The translations under genes were made by a program, and so were the position numbers. From Aurifilum marmelostoma (taxonomy: Eukaryota; Ascomycota; Sordariomycetes; Diaporthales; Cryphonectriaceae), in assembly GCA_027559495.1 (NCBI GenBank), contig JAMXSV010000028.1:2542001-2606000 (forward strand): 64,000 bases of DNA. Reading direction: 5' to 3'. Positions 1 to 11,491 of the stretch are shown piece by piece (position 1 is the stretch's first letter; each line of letters begins with the position of its first letter). The notes beneath the pieces are model-generated. The model was not told where the DNA came from. It was given only the letters and a program-made list of their open reading frames with translations, and ran no database searches.

Positions 1-2580
1 TGCTGCTGCTGCTGAGGTGGCATCGATGTCTGCATGCCCAATCCGCCTGCCGTCTGCATCGAGGAGGAGACTCGTGGGATACGCCCTGGCGAGAGTGACC
101 GGACCACACTTGGTTCTTCCCTCATGGGCGGGTGAAGGTTAGACCCACCAGATGATGATGGATATCCCGACGCTGGGGGATACTGAGAAGTAGGCGGGAC
201 GGCTGGTGGTCTCGCTGCGGGTTTCACACGAGTCTCACCCGCTCCACCACCTTTCGAACCACCATCCCCTGGAGGGGTCTCCTCCGCCTTCACGGCCTGC
301 TTGGCAGGGCTGGCAGTCGCTGTCTGGGTTGGCGCCCTCATCTTGCGCATCCCCATGTACATGCCCATCTTGCCCATGATTTCCGTCAGGATCTTTTTGG
401 TTTTCTCCTCGGTGGGCATGTTGCGCTCCAGGCCAAACACGTAATCCAGACACGTCCAGATCCTCGCGGCCTCCTTGTGGTCTGGGTGGTAGAACATGTC
501 CGTCGCAAGGATGAGCGCCGCCTGGTATTGTTGGTATGCACCACCGTACCACTTCCAGGTGCGGAACGCTGGGTCCGTGTCCAGCTGCATGGCCAGCTCG
601 ATGATCATGATGCCGCTCCTGATCAACACGGACCGCAGGCGCTGGGGCATAGGGTTGGCCGTGTTGGCGTAGAAGGGGTGAAGAATCATGACGTGCAGCC
701 TGTACAAGAGGAGATGCATGACGAGTTTGGCGTAGCGCTGAAAGGCGACACGCTCGTCGAGCAAGCCGTCGTAATTATGCAGCATGCGCTTGCGGAAGGT
801 CTCAATCTTGGTGAGAACCTGCGTCAGCGTGATCTTGCGCGAGTCGAGCTTACGCCGATCCGCCCATATAATGCGCATCATCTCGTTGACCTCAAAGCGG
901 ATAAGGCAGAAGAGGGTGGAGGTGAAGCCCGCTGAGGGCTGCGGCGGGTAGGCTGCGTGGGTGAGCTGGTCTTCCTCACAGTTGTCGGGCAGCCACGTGT
1001 CGTAGTCATCTCTGCGTATGGCGGGCTTGGGTCCTTGTGCCTCACAGGTGCGGATGTCCAGGAAGCAGAGCTGATGCCAGATTAGGCGGCGGACGTGCGT
1101 CTCTAGAGGATTGAGATTGTACGCCTTGTAGCCATCACGATGCAGACCCATGCACTCTGCCATGCGGACTGCGGCACCGACCAGCACGGAGTGGGCTCGA
1201 GAGACTTCCTCGCGGCACAGCGGGATCTGATTTAAATCATCATCATCAACCTAGCTGTCCATAGAGAAGAAACCTGGGAGAAGAAGATAGAACAACAAGA
1301 GAAAGCAATGAGGAGAAAAAGAAAAGATCTCTACTCACCATGTACATGATAAATGCCTGCATTGTCTCAATCCTTGTTGTCCTCAAAAAATTGGCCTTAC
1401 TCAACGCAACTTCTGTGCTCATCTTCATCCTATCCACCAGGTTCGCCTTGGTCGTCCTAAAGTCTCGGTTCACGGTCTCTTCGTCCATGGCCACAGCAGC
1501 ACTAAACCAGGCGGCAAACAAGACAGCCTGGACAGACGCACGAGGCTCGTAGTTTGCCCGAACCTCATCCCAGAAGGACTCGTACTGCAGCTCGAGGGAT
1601 GGCCGGTGGACACAGCGCGCTATCGGGTGGACAGCCTCAAAATAGTGCTCGAGGAGACGATCGGCAGCCTCTTTGAAGGGAAGAAGACTGAGCAGAGAGG
1701 GCAGCTCTCCAACCTGTCCGAAGAACACTCCGCTCGTAGGCGGTATATAAGAGGCACTCGGCCGGAGGTAATCTGGTAGTGACTGATCGGGTCCGGCCGA
1801 GTCGGAGTATGGCCCCGGTCCCGGTCCCGGTCCTGCCTGACTCGGCGGTCCGGTTCCAAAGGGCGGCATCATCCCAGGCGGGAAGCCAGGAGGCCCTTGA
1901 GGCGCACTGCCCGAAAGTCCAGCTTGGATCTGATCTCGCCTGTCAGCCTCTTCGTCTCCTCCTCTCGGCAGACCAATGCCGTGAGCACACAACAACACAT
2001 ACCTCTTCCGATATCCTTGGCCGGTTCAGGCCGCCAATCTTCTCCGTCAACCTCATCTTGCCCACCTGAACGCCCAGGTCCAGGATATCATCTGTCCCAT
2101 CCGCGTCATCCTCATAGGTCAGGTCCAGCGCGACCATGGGCGTGATCTCCAGGTCCCTCTCCTCGTCAAACTCCCCCTCGACATCATCTGCCAGGATGCG
2201 CTGCTGATAGAACCCCCTGCTGCCGCTGGCCCCAGACTTGGCCACATCTCTCTCCAACTGCCGCTCCAGCGAGCCGACCTTTTCCTTGATCTCTGTCAGG
2301 CGCAGCTGGCTGGCCTCGTCGAGCTTAGGACCCAGGTACAGGCACTCGCGCGCGAACTTGGAGCAGTTTGTACATGGGTTTGACTTGTTGCATTTGAGCT
2401 TACGGCGGCGGCACTCGAGGCATGAGGTGATCATGCGCATCCGTCGCCTGATTGGCCTGGTCGTCCCACCTCCGCCGCTGCCGCTGCCGCCACCACCGCC
2501 ACCGCCCCTCGTTGAGTTTGGTTGCGATTGTTGTGATTGATACTGAGACTCTTGTTGTATTTGGTGAGGTCGCTGTTGTG

Positions 2581-2611
<31 letters not shown>

Positions 2612-2971
2612 CTGCTGCTGCTGTTGCTGCTGCGATTCTGCCGACGGCGGCTGCTGCTGTGGGGACGAGAAGTCGGGCTGCTGCTGCTGGTGATAAAGAC
2701 GACTGCCTCGCCCAGAGTTGGATCCTAAGCCGAGTTCGGCATGCATGCCGCTGAACCCTGCGCCGCCGGCAGATGAGGATCTGTTGTTGTTACGGCCGTT
2801 TGTTGTATCCATAGTGCCCGCGAATGCGCCGGAAGCGCCGCCATCCGGGGGCTGGTAATGTGCGCTGTTGGGACGCAAGAGTAGATCTGATCTGGAGTGG
2901 CACAGCGACAACCTAGGCGGCGGCAGCGGGGCGACGTATCGATGTGCGAGAGGAGGATCAGAGCTAGCCAT
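1..2971 (-). CDS. Zn2Cys6 transcription factor with fungal_trans domain (3' end cut by window edge)
   Basis: A nuclear zinc-cluster regulator read from three exons: 2971-2003, 1929-1339 and 1226 to the left edge, at least 928 aa. The introns (1930-2002 and 1227-1338) begin GTATGT and GTGAGT and end CAG; the first has a CTGAC branch site. I start at 2971, the first ATG before the conserved frame. A run of 17 Gln lies near residues 113-130 and a Gly-rich stretch near 155-167. The binuclear cluster follows near 182-210 (C-x2-C-x6-C-x5-C-x2-C-x6-C), then a short coiled-coil linker. From about residue 420 the protein matches the fungal_trans regulatory domain, including EAVHPIARCVHRPSL and RMAECMGLHRDG followed by RRLIWHQLCFLD. 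The third exon stays open to the edge, so the C-terminus is missing. Target genes cannot be told from the sequence. Confidence 0.9.
2582..2632 (-). repeat. Polyglutamine-coding triplet repeat in the transcription factor
   Basis: CTG and TTG triplets on the + strand read as 17 consecutive Gln codons (CAG/CAA) in the zinc-cluster gene. The mix of CAA and CAG would slow slippage compared with a pure CAG run. Further Gln-rich sequence surrounds it, and a poly-Gly stretch lies downstream near 2465-2510. Confidence 0.9.
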
Positions 2972-5612
2972 CTGACGACAACCCCTGTTCCTTTTTTTCT
3001 TGGAATGGATTGGGAGGGAAATGAGGGAGTCCAGGTAGAGTAGTATAGGATCCCAAATCGAGCAAGGGATCGATCGATCCGACTCGTCGCCCACAAGATT
3101 GTCTTTTTCCAAGTCCAAGGAGTAGAAAGTCAAAATGTACAACGTTTCCGGCTAACGATGGTCGGTAATGATAATATCTCCTTCTCCTTTCTCCACCGCC
3201 TTCTCACTGCGCGTCGCAAGTAAAATAAGAGAAGACTGATTCGGATCCCATTCAAGGACCTGCGACTGCTGCCGTGGACCAGCACAAGGTGACGAGTCGA
3301 CCCTGAAGGCTCCGTCTGCTGAGGATTAGAAAGGACAGTCAGCATGCACAAGCAGCAGAGTGCTAAATGCAACTATACAATGTCTTCCTCCCTCCCTCTC
3401 GCATGTGTCTATTATCTCCGGATCCCAGGCACGAAGGGACACCCTTGTCACATCGACAGCTGCCAGATCCGGAGATCCGTTGAGATGGCCGCTGCTTGTG
3501 CTTGTGCTGTCTTGTCGCCAATGAAGGTGCAGCTGTGACGTCTGCAGGTGATAATGGATCGATCACGACCCGGGACGGGTAGTCCGAGGCGCCGCACTTC
3601 TTTTGCGAAAGGACGGAACAGCAGAGCCGTCGATGACAGGCGGCAGATAATAGCATGCGCCTGCTTTGCAACAAAGGCGAGTCAACCGGCGGCTTGTTCT
3701 GACTTTAGTATAGTAGGACTTGGGGGTCTCAAATGATGGACGTGAGCTGGCGGTCCGATCCACAGAGGATACAAATATAGTGTCGTCGATGGAATGAGCG
3801 GCGAAGCAGAGCTGCTGGTAAGAGTGACGAGTGTGAGACTGAGAGAGAGGTGAACAAGCCAACCCGTGGGACTGCCGGAGGAAAGCCTAATACCTCTGGG
3901 CCCATGTGCTTTCATGTTCAATATCCTGGGTATTCGAGGATGGCAACACAAGGCCCATCTTCTGCCCTGGAAAAAATAGAACAAAAGATAAAAATACAGG
4001 AGATACATCAGTTGCTGTCGTGTCACCGTCACAGCCATCCTCTCAGCGCGGAGCCAGCGGCTGGGAGGCGAGACCAAACAAACCCAGCCTCGGGGTTAGT
4101 GGGTGATGAGGTCGTCGAGGACCGCAGCGGTCGACAGCATTATTCCAAATTTCTTTTCCTAGTATCCATGGGCTGTGGCTTGCCTGACGTCGCCCTCCAA
4201 GGACCAACTGCGGTCTCGCTGGCTCTTGGCCGTGCGGAAGGTTGCCCGCTGCATCTCGGACCGACTCCGTCAGCAGCATGGCAGCACAAGGCTATGGCGG
4301 GAAACAACCCAAGGGAGCTTCCGCCACCACGTTTGAGAGATGGACACTGCCGAGAATATCAACGGTCGACCGGCGACGAGTCCGCGGGGGGCGATGTGCC
4401 TCAGCAGACGCACGTGGTGTCCCAGCTCGTCCAGCCGTGAGGGGTGAGTTGTCTCGTCCTGGCGCCACAATCAATTCCAAATGCCCTAATTTTCTTGTTT
4501 CGTCAAGGCAGTGCAAGTCGACTCCTCAATGCTACGTGCGTTTCTCAAACTGGTCTATTTCTGTTCCGTTTGATTTTTTCCTCTTTTTTTTCTTCTTTTT
4601 TTCTTTTCTTCTCATTTCCTCTTTCCCCCCTTTCCCCCCTTTGCTCTCTGTGTCTCTTTCTTTGGGGCGCATCTCCCCTATGCTCTTGCTGTACTGTCAG
4701 TCTGTCGTCGGACGTGGGCGGCAACCACATGCTGCAGACTCGCTTAATGGTATTGGGGGAGTACAGGGGAAAACCAAAAGTCCTTGCCGGGATGAGGACT
4801 GTTGTGGCCCGCCTCATCTCAGATAAGGTGAGCCAGACCTCCGGTCCTGTGGCCAGCCAGATGGAGAGGCACACGCTGGGTGTATAGCGTCGTGGTTGCA
4901 CCCCCGGTCGAATCTTCTTTTCCTTCCTCTCCTTCTCCTCTGCAGCTCCACGGCCAAACCGAGATCCTGTGGTGTGGTTGGCTTCAGCTGGCGAGCAGGG
5001 CACCAACCACGTCGGGGGAACATGGGATCGGGAGCATCTGGCGAACCCCAACAGATGCTGTGCGACGTTACGACTGTATGACGGGGCACGGCTGCGAGAA
5101 GGGTTGCGAAGTCGGCCTTTAATTGACAGGTGCATGCGGTGAAGAAGAGGAGGGGGGGGGGGGTCGACAAGCGGTTTGTTCTTGCAGACGTGATCAGATC
5201 TGGATGTGTCTGCTGCGGTCATCATTCTGGCTGTTATTCTTGTGAAGTCCTCTTTATTTGTCACGATTGGTTTTTGTACAGTAATATTTTGTTAGCTCGC
5301 ATGCAAAGCACTTTCAGGTTGTGCAACGACTAACTGCCCCTTACCAGGTAACACACGTCGACGACGGCAGGAGGACTCCACTGTCAAGTCACTCTTGCCA
5401 TACGCAGTCAAACCGGGTTCGTCGACTCGCTCCTTCCTTCATCTAGAATGAGATTCTGGGTTTGACATTTTCCCCTTTATTTGATTACTATTTTCCTTCT
5501 TCTATAAGATATTTGAAAGAGTGTTCGTGCTGGTATACCCAAGTTGCACCATAGATCCTGATCGCCTTCGACTGCCGGCCTGCAAAGTGTGCCAGCAGGC
5601 TCGCCTCTAGCT
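2972..5612. other. Intergenic region upstream of the transcription factor; no gene seen
   Basis: This 2.6 kb holds the probable promoter and leader of the zinc-cluster gene and the 3' flank of the 851-aa gene. Open frames here, such as the 239-aa minus-strand one at 4545-5264, are low complexity and resemble no family. A pyrimidine tract lies near 4566-4650 and a run of 12 G at 5152-5163. Long upstream regions are common for fungal regulators. Confidence 0.6.
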
Positions 5613-8168
5613 TTACAGCTTCCCCGACTGCTCCTCTGAGATCGTTTCAAGTACTCGCTTTCTATCGACAGGCCCATCTTCCTGGTCTGTATGAGGAGGC
5701 TTCTGGGTAACTCGCCGAGCCATGCGTTTTCTAGCGGGTCTTTTTGAATGGCGGTGGATGTATGACCTCCAGAGCGCACGCAATTTGGCAAGATGCAGGC
5801 CTTTCTGGAGGCTGGACAATCCAGCGCCTGATCTCGCCGGAGTCGCCTTCTCAACCGCCTCTCTGAGGTTTCTTTGCCACACCTGCCAGTTGGCCTCGCG
5901 GCGCCGTTTCAGAATCAAGCCCACCCTGATGCAAGACTGTTCGCCGAGGTGACTGTAGATGATCCCGAGGTACCATCTCAAGCGCTCCACACTCCCGGGT
6001 CTGCCCTGGTCCAGCGTCCGCATGATGACAGAGGTCAATGTTGCCAAGTCGCGAGCGGACAGGTGGCCTTGTTTGTTGGCGAGGACACCAGTGAAGGCTG
6101 TCACGTAGTGGAGGGCCTGGCGGTCCGTGAGCTGTCGAGCCTGAAGTAGAAGCTTGAGACTCCACTTTGTCCGCTTCACCTGGCGAGCCCATGCTTTCGT
6201 CCTGGGACCGCAAGTCATAGGCTCATATGAGTCAAGTTGGCGTTCGATGCCCTCGGATTCTACCTTCATGAGCTCCTGATCGTAGGAGCTCTCCACGCTC
6301 TGGTTCGCCAGAGGATTCAGCGGCTGCCTGCCCGAGATCTCAATCGTCATTTTTCGGGCCAGCAGGATCGGGTCTATCTGTGGATATTTCCAGCTCGCCG
6401 CTTGCTTTGCTGCAAACTTGTCCCAGAAGGCCGGCCACCAGAAGTTGCGGACTCTGCCTTCTTGCTTGCAGAGGATGAAGTGGAGGAGTAGAGCGGCACG
6501 ATGATCGTTCGACGTCCAAGCTAGCCTTTGTAAGAACGCAGAGCTGAGGGTACGCCTGTCAGACAGCAGAGAAAGCTGCCGCAGGAGCTTTTTCGGCCCG
6601 CCCCGAAAGCGGAGGAGACTCCAGAGGTTCCAGAAGACGGCCGTGCACTGTGTTGGCGTGTTCGTCTTGTTCACAGCAAGAGCCAGGGCAGCTATGGAAA
6701 AGTGGTCGTCCTTGCCTCGAAGGTTGTCCCAGATGCGGCGAGTCCAATCTGGGTCCGTGAGCATGCCCTGGCTGGACCAGTGAAGCAGAAACAGGTCGCA
6801 CAGCTCCATGTATGAGAGGGCAGCATGGCCGTTTGGCGCAAACATGCACAACAGCTGCTTGAACTCGTCTGTTTGTACCTTGGGCAGCCGGGCCAGGATC
6901 TGGAGCCAGTTGTAGCGCATTCTGGACCAGTTGGTAGGTGCACCCGAGTGCACTATAAGTCTCAGGTACAAGTGCCGGTGGGATCCTGGATCCGTGGCCG
7001 TCAGGGCCTGCGCGAGCAGCTCAGTCAGCCGCACATCATCTGACATCAAATGCGCCTGCTTGAGTGCAAGTTTTTGTACTCTAGCGAGGTTTCTCTCGGC
7101 AAGACGCATGTGCGAACGTGCTTGTTGGGTCTGCCCAGAAGCCAACTCCGACTCGATGGCTTGCAGAATTTTATCGAGTCGCCCAGACCAGATTGAAGCG
7201 TTCGATGAGAGTCTAGATATCTCAGCGAGGTCCCAGTGCTCCGGCTCTCCGTGAAGATCACTGCTGCTCCACAGGTCGAAGTAGCGGTAGAGAACAGAAA
7301 GTATCAGGTTGCTCGACCTCCGAATTTGACGCGGGCGTAGATTATCCATAACAAACACCAACAGCTTCGTATTCTTTGTATTGACTTCGCAATCTTTCAA
7401 CTGCTCCAGCCACTTCTCCCAGAATCGTGGCGTGGGGACGAAAAAGTTGCTGTCCAGTGACTTCGCCCCCACGATGCCTCGGGCGGCGATGGACATGAGG
7501 TGGGGAAAGAGTGACTGCAACTCTGGGTACGCCCGACGTGCCACCTCGAGATGTTCGAATGCCGCGAGGTATATTTCGCCGACGCCTGAGCCGGTGAACC
7601 CCCCTGTCGACACAATCTTCGTGACCCGGCGGATGAGATCCATGAATTCGGCGCGGTACTCGTCGGCAGTGCTGAAACTGTCACTGTGCAGCTTCTCCAG
7701 TCTCTTCATGAAGGGCACAACGGGTTGCGGCTTGAAATCGATTCGAATCGGTGGCGGCTTTCTGACCTCCCTTATAGATTCTCGCATGGTCGTTGTTTTA
7801 GGGACAGCGGTCGGCGCAAGAGGTCTTCGAACGGTGGTCTTAGGTGACGGCGGCGGCGACCAGAGTTCTGACTTGGGCGGCTGCCACCGCCAGTTCGTCA
7901 TGTCCGGTACGTTTGACAGTGCCCATACAGGCAATGATCCGATAGATTGCATGGCATTGAGCTCCGTCATCTGTCTTCTCCCGAATCGCTTGCGGTGATA
8001 CATGGGCCCCGGTGCCGAACTGACGGTCCGCCTCTTTGCCATTGACATGTCGAGATACCGTTGGAAAGCTCGACTAAGGACGTCGTCTGTCACCCAGACA
8101 GCGTCAGCGGACGCATCCTTGCGGCCTTGAAGTGCTCGGCAGCATTGTATCGTCGGTCTTGGAGGCAT
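5613..8168 (-). CDS. Unrecognised conserved-looking 851-aa protein, helical, possibly mitochondrial
   Basis: A single uninterrupted frame of 851 codons starting at an ATG at 8168. I cannot assign a family. The first 70 residues are basic (AKRRTVSSAP, HRKRFGRRQM) with few acidic residues, then comes a Pro-rich linker (about 90-130). The rest looks almost wholly alpha-helical, with repeated Trp/Leu/Arg helices resembling helical-repeat (PPR/TPR-like) organelle proteins. The C-terminal 100 residues are again very basic (KRPARKRMARR). No transmembrane segment or catalytic motif is visible. It lies head to head with HEM12 across 495 bp. A mitochondrial RNA or assembly factor is a guess from composition only. 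Length and codon use argue strongly that it is a real gene. Confidence 0.75.
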   Translation of the reverse strand: MPPRPTIQCCRALQGRKDASADAVWVTDDVLSRAFQRYLDMSMAKRRTVSSAPGPMYHRKRFGRRQMTELNAMQSIGSLPVWALSNVPDMTNWRWQPPKSELWSPPPSPKTTVRRPLAPTAVPKTTTMRESIREVRKPPPIRIDFKPQPVVPFMKRLEKLHSDSFSTADEYRAEFMDLIRRVTKIVSTGGFTGSGVGEIYLAAFEHLEVARRAYPELQSLFPHLMSIAARGIVGAKSLDSNFFVPTPRFWEKWLEQLKDCEVNTKNTKLLVFVMDNLRPRQIRRSSNLILSVLYRYFDLWSSSDLHGEPEHWDLAEISRLSSNASIWSGRLDKILQAIESELASGQTQQARSHMRLAERNLARVQKLALKQAHLMSDDVRLTELLAQALTATDPGSHRHLYLRLIVHSGAPTNWSRMRYNWLQILARLPKVQTDEFKQLLCMFAPNGHAALSYMELCDLFLLHWSSQGMLTDPDWTRRIWDNLRGKDDHFSIAALALAVNKTNTPTQCTAVFWNLWSLLRFRGGPKKLLRQLSLLSDRRTLSSAFLQRLAWTSNDHRAALLLHFILCKQEGRVRNFWWPAFWDKFAAKQAASWKYPQIDPILLARKMTIEISGRQPLNPLANQSVESSYDQELMKVESEGIERQLDSYEPMTCGPRTKAWARQVKRTKWSLKLLLQARQLTDRQALHYVTAFTGVLANKQGHLSARDLATLTSVIMRTLDQGRPGSVERLRWYLGIIYSHLGEQSCIRVGLILKRRREANWQVWQRNLREAVEKATPARSGAGLSSLQKGLHLAKLRALWRSYIHRHSKRPARKRMARRVTQKPPHTDQEDGPVDRKRVLETISEEQSGKL

Positions 8169-8663
8169 GCTCAGCGGGCTATATGCGCCTCCAAGTCATG
8201 ACAATTGCCTCTGCAGAGCCTAGCCGCTGGGGGACTGTTCCTTGGGTGACACTTTGAAGTCGTCGGCATCGGCCAATTGGTGATCCCTGAGGAGGGGTGG
8301 TTGGTTTGGGCGAGGGTGCGATTCGATGTTTTCGAGGACTTCTCGGAGGGGCAGCGAGAAAGCTGGAGCTTTGGCATGCCAAGCCCAAGGGCCTGTGCTG
8401 TGCGTACCTGGCGCTACTGGGGTACGTACTGTATTTTCTCACATGGGATGTAAGTTCTCGGTTTCTAGGGGCTACCTGACAGCCTGACAGGGGTGAGACA
8501 CCCTTCACCCTGACTGACGACAGTGATTTTCAGTAATGTGGCGCCCCTCCACCACATGTACCATAGTAGCTTTTCTAGCTTGCCTGTGGGAGCTCTCGCC
8601 CTTCTGAGCCCCAGATGGTGGGGTACATCTCTCACGACCTCTGCCCTCAAACAACAAGCAACC
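8169..8663. promoter_or_regulatory. Divergent promoter region between the 851-aa gene and HEM12
   Basis: This 495 bp separates two start codons facing away from each other, so it must hold both promoters. I see no recognisable operator. Nothing in it looks coding. Confidence 0.5.
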
Positions 8664-9992
8664 ATGGGTCAATTCGAGCCGCTGCAGAATGATCTGCTCC
8701 TGAGAGCAGCACGAGGCAAGTCATTCTGGGCTACATGGCCTTCTCGAGCCAACTGCGAACCCTGAAGGCGACTAACATTTGAGTTAAACAGGCGAGAAGG
8801 TCGAGCGGCCGCCCATCTGGGTGATGCGCCAAGGTACAATGAACACGATCCCGAAATGCTGAGCCGGCCCCTGATGATACACTGGACTGTTGGCTGATTG
8901 TTGGAGCAATGCAACTCAGCTGGTCGCTATCTCCCCGAATACCACGAGGCCAAGGGCAACCGCGATTTCTTCGAATGCTGTCGCGATCCGGAGGTCGCCT
9001 CCACCCTCACCCTGCAGCCCATCGAGCGCTTTGCTGGGCTCCTTGACGCGGCCATCATCTTCTCGGACATTCTCGTCATACCGCAGGCAATGGGAATGGT
9101 GGTCGAGATGGTGGACAAGAAGGGGCCGCACTTTCCGGACCCGCTCAAGACACCGGAAGACAAGCAGTACAAGGAGGTCATGGAGCGAGACGTCGACGTC
9201 GCCAAGGAGCTGGACTACGTGTACAAGGCCATCACGCTCACGCGCAAGAAGCTGCAGGGACGGGTCCCCCTATTTGGATTCTGCGGTGCGCCGTGGACCC
9301 TGCTGTGTTATATGGTAGAGGGCGGCGGCACGAAGTTGTTCGTACACAGCAAGACCTGGGTCTACAAGTACCCACACCAGGCGAAGGCTCTCTTACAGAA
9401 GATTGCGGAGCTCTGCGTCGACTACCTCGCGCTGCAGGTCGAGGCTGGTGCTCAGGTGAGCTTGATGAAACATAGCCCTCTGTCCTCAGTTCTGATGAGC
9501 TGACATGAAAAACTCTAGATTGTACAAGTCTTCGACTCGTGGGCAGGTGAGTTGTCACCGACCACCTTCAAAGAGTTCTCAGAGCCCTATCTACGGTACA
9601 TATCTGAGAACCTGCCCAAGAAGCTGAAGTCGATGCAGCTGGACCCAGTACCCATGGTGGTCTTTCCCAAGGGCGCCTGGTATGCGCTGGACTCGATGTG
9701 CAACTCAGGTTACGACATTGTTGGCCTCGACTGGCTGTACGACCCGGCTGAGGCGTCCAAGGTCCGCGGCGACAGGAACACTGTTCTCCAAGGCAATGCT
9801 GACCCTGGCGTCTTGTACGGCTCACACGAGTCGATCACCAAGACCGTGAAGAACATGGTCGAGGGTTTTGACTGGGCACAAAAGAAGAAAGGCTGGATTG
9901 TGAACCTGGGTCACGGCATTACACCATTTGTCAAGCCGGACGACTTGAAGTTCTTCCTGCAAGAAATTCACCGTCAGACGCTGGCTGCGTAG
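8664..9992 (+). CDS. HEM12: Uroporphyrinogen decarboxylase, heme biosynthesis
   Basis: Decarboxylates the four acetate side chains of uroporphyrinogen III to give coproporphyrinogen III, in the cytosol. Four exons (8664-8715, 8792-8833, 8920-9455, 9519-9992) give 367 aa, the usual fungal length. Diagnostic segments are MRQAGRYLPEYHE near the start (substrate-binding arginines), FSDILVIPQAMGM (catalytic Asp), GFCGAPWTL, and the C-terminal NLGHGI (conserved His). Intron 1 must be spliced from a GC donor (AG|GCAAGT at 8716), because no GT site keeps the frame; it has an ACTAAC branch site and ends ACAG at 8791. Introns 2 and 3 are ordinary GT-AG. It is divergent from the 851-aa gene. Identification is secure. 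Confidence 0.97.
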
Positions 9993-10314
9993 ATGGCCCT
10001 GTCCTCCACTGTATGTTATTACATAAAGAAGTAAAAGAGGATACTCGTTCAGACCATGCATAGTCAAAACCACATGATTGAGTACAGATGCTTTGGATCA
10101 TGTGAAGCATTTAGGGTATACTGTTGAAATCGATGACCGTCCTATGCATTCATTCATTAGCTGCCCGAACGGAGACCAAAGCAGAGTAGGCATTGATCAT
10201 TGGAGCAGAGTATCGAGGCAGAGAGAGGGAGAAAGAAAGGGGGGAGGACACGGGGGGAGGACACGGGGGGGGGGGGGGGGGGGAGCAACGGTTTCATGGA
10301 AGAGAGGACTGAAC
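9993..10314. other. Convergent 3' flanks of HEM12 and the FR47 acetyltransferase, with G-runs
   Basis: No gene is seen. From about 10230 there are tandem G-rich units (runs of 6 G separated by AGGACAC) ending in an unbroken run of 19 G at 10265-10283. Confidence 0.7.
10230..10283. repeat. G-rich tandem repeat and G19 homopolymer
   Basis: Two near-identical units of six G followed by AGGACAC run into 19 consecutive G. This gives at least three G-tracts within 55 bases on the + strand, enough for G-quadruplex potential just beyond the stop codon of the minus-strand acetyltransferase. The exact homopolymer length is uncertain in any assembly. Confidence 0.85.
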
Positions 10315-11491
10315 TTACCAACTAGTCCTCAGTCCCTTCTTACCACCAATGCTCTTACAAAGGCCCTGACTTTGGGCATTGTTGATATGTACATCAGCGG
10401 ATCCTGTAGACATGTCATCATATCAGCACTCTCATGTTCTACAGCACCGTTAGCAACAACAAAGACTGCTCCCCAGGACTTACCCCAACCATCGTCACCA
10501 AAATTGTGCTGCCGCAACACCTTGGTCGCAACTGCCTTTGCAAGACCCTTACCACGGTACGGTTCCTGCCTCACTCGCTCGTCAGCCAGCCACTTCAACC
10601 GATCCAAAGAAGGTAGCACCCAGCCACATCCTCATTTTCGCCTTCGCTCTCTATGTTACTCTCCTTCTCACTACTCACCTCGACATGCAGCGTGCTCAGC
10701 GTCCCAGCATTGCCCATAAACCCCCAAGCAACCAGCGTCCCGTCCCGATCCCGCACGCCCACATTCGGCTCGCACATCAGGTGATCCGCCACCTTGGGAA
10801 TCTTGGTCCGCGACGCAATAAGAGGGACATCCTCCCTCGTCACCGCAGCCCAGCGCAGCCCATCCCTCGCAAATTCGGGTCTCTCCAGCGCCATCAGGTC
10901 CGCCGGGAGCACGGGCAGCTCGTCCACTCGGAACAGCCACACGTCGTGCGGGTTCCAGTAGCTACTGGCGAACCCGCGCCGCTCCACCAGGAGGCGGTAT
11001 GTACCCTCGTGTAGATTCCCGACCATGGTGCCCCCCGGCCGGCCTAGGACGTGGCGTCTCTCAGCAGCTGTGGCAGAGGCGATGTCGCGCGCGCGCTGGA
11101 AGATTGCCACGGCGAGGTCAAGAAGAAGGTCGACCTCTGCGGGCGTCAGGGATGATGAGAGGGACGTTGGGTCTTCACTGTCGTCGACGTCCTGCAGCGT
11201 GGAGTAGAAGAACATCTCGGTGCTGGGGTGTTGGGACAGGTCCAGGTAGGCCGCGGCGAAGTGCTTTGGTGTCGTCTCCCTGTCCTGCTGCTCCCTTAAG
11301 CTGCCTCCACTCCCAGACTCATCGCCATCGTCGGTCGCGAAGAGGAAATGAGCGTGTTCTGATGTGCCTCCTGGGCGGTGTGTGAACTGTCCGCGTCGGA
11401 GGACAGAGAAGGAGTATGGGAGGTGCTCTTGAAGCGGGGTGAGGAGGGCTGGCGGAAGAGGTCCTGATGTGTCGGTCACGACAGGTGCCAT
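10315..11491 (-). CDS. FR47-like GNAT N-acetyltransferase
   Basis: A member of the Gcn5-related acetyltransferase superfamily, nearest the FR47/glycine-N-acyltransferase-like branch. Exons are 11491-10679, 10565-10484 and 10403-10315, giving 327 aa. The start ATG at 11491 is the first Met of the conserved frame. The acetyl-CoA site reads TLHVE then EPYRGKGLAKAV across intron 1. The end of the domain, ADVHINNAQSQGL..SIGG, is reached only if a second intron (10404-10483, donor GTAAGT, branch GCTAAC, acceptor ACAG) is removed; reading straight through gives an unrelated tail. The stop codon TAA at 10315-10317 lies inside a perfect GTAAGT donor-like sequence. Substrate unknown. Confidence 0.85.

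Noticed and set aside
4545..5264. 239-aa minus-strand open frame in the transcription-factor upstream region
   Set aside because: It is Arg/Lys/Glu low-complexity at the end, driven by the pyrimidine tract, lacks any family pattern, and overlaps equally long frames on the other strand.
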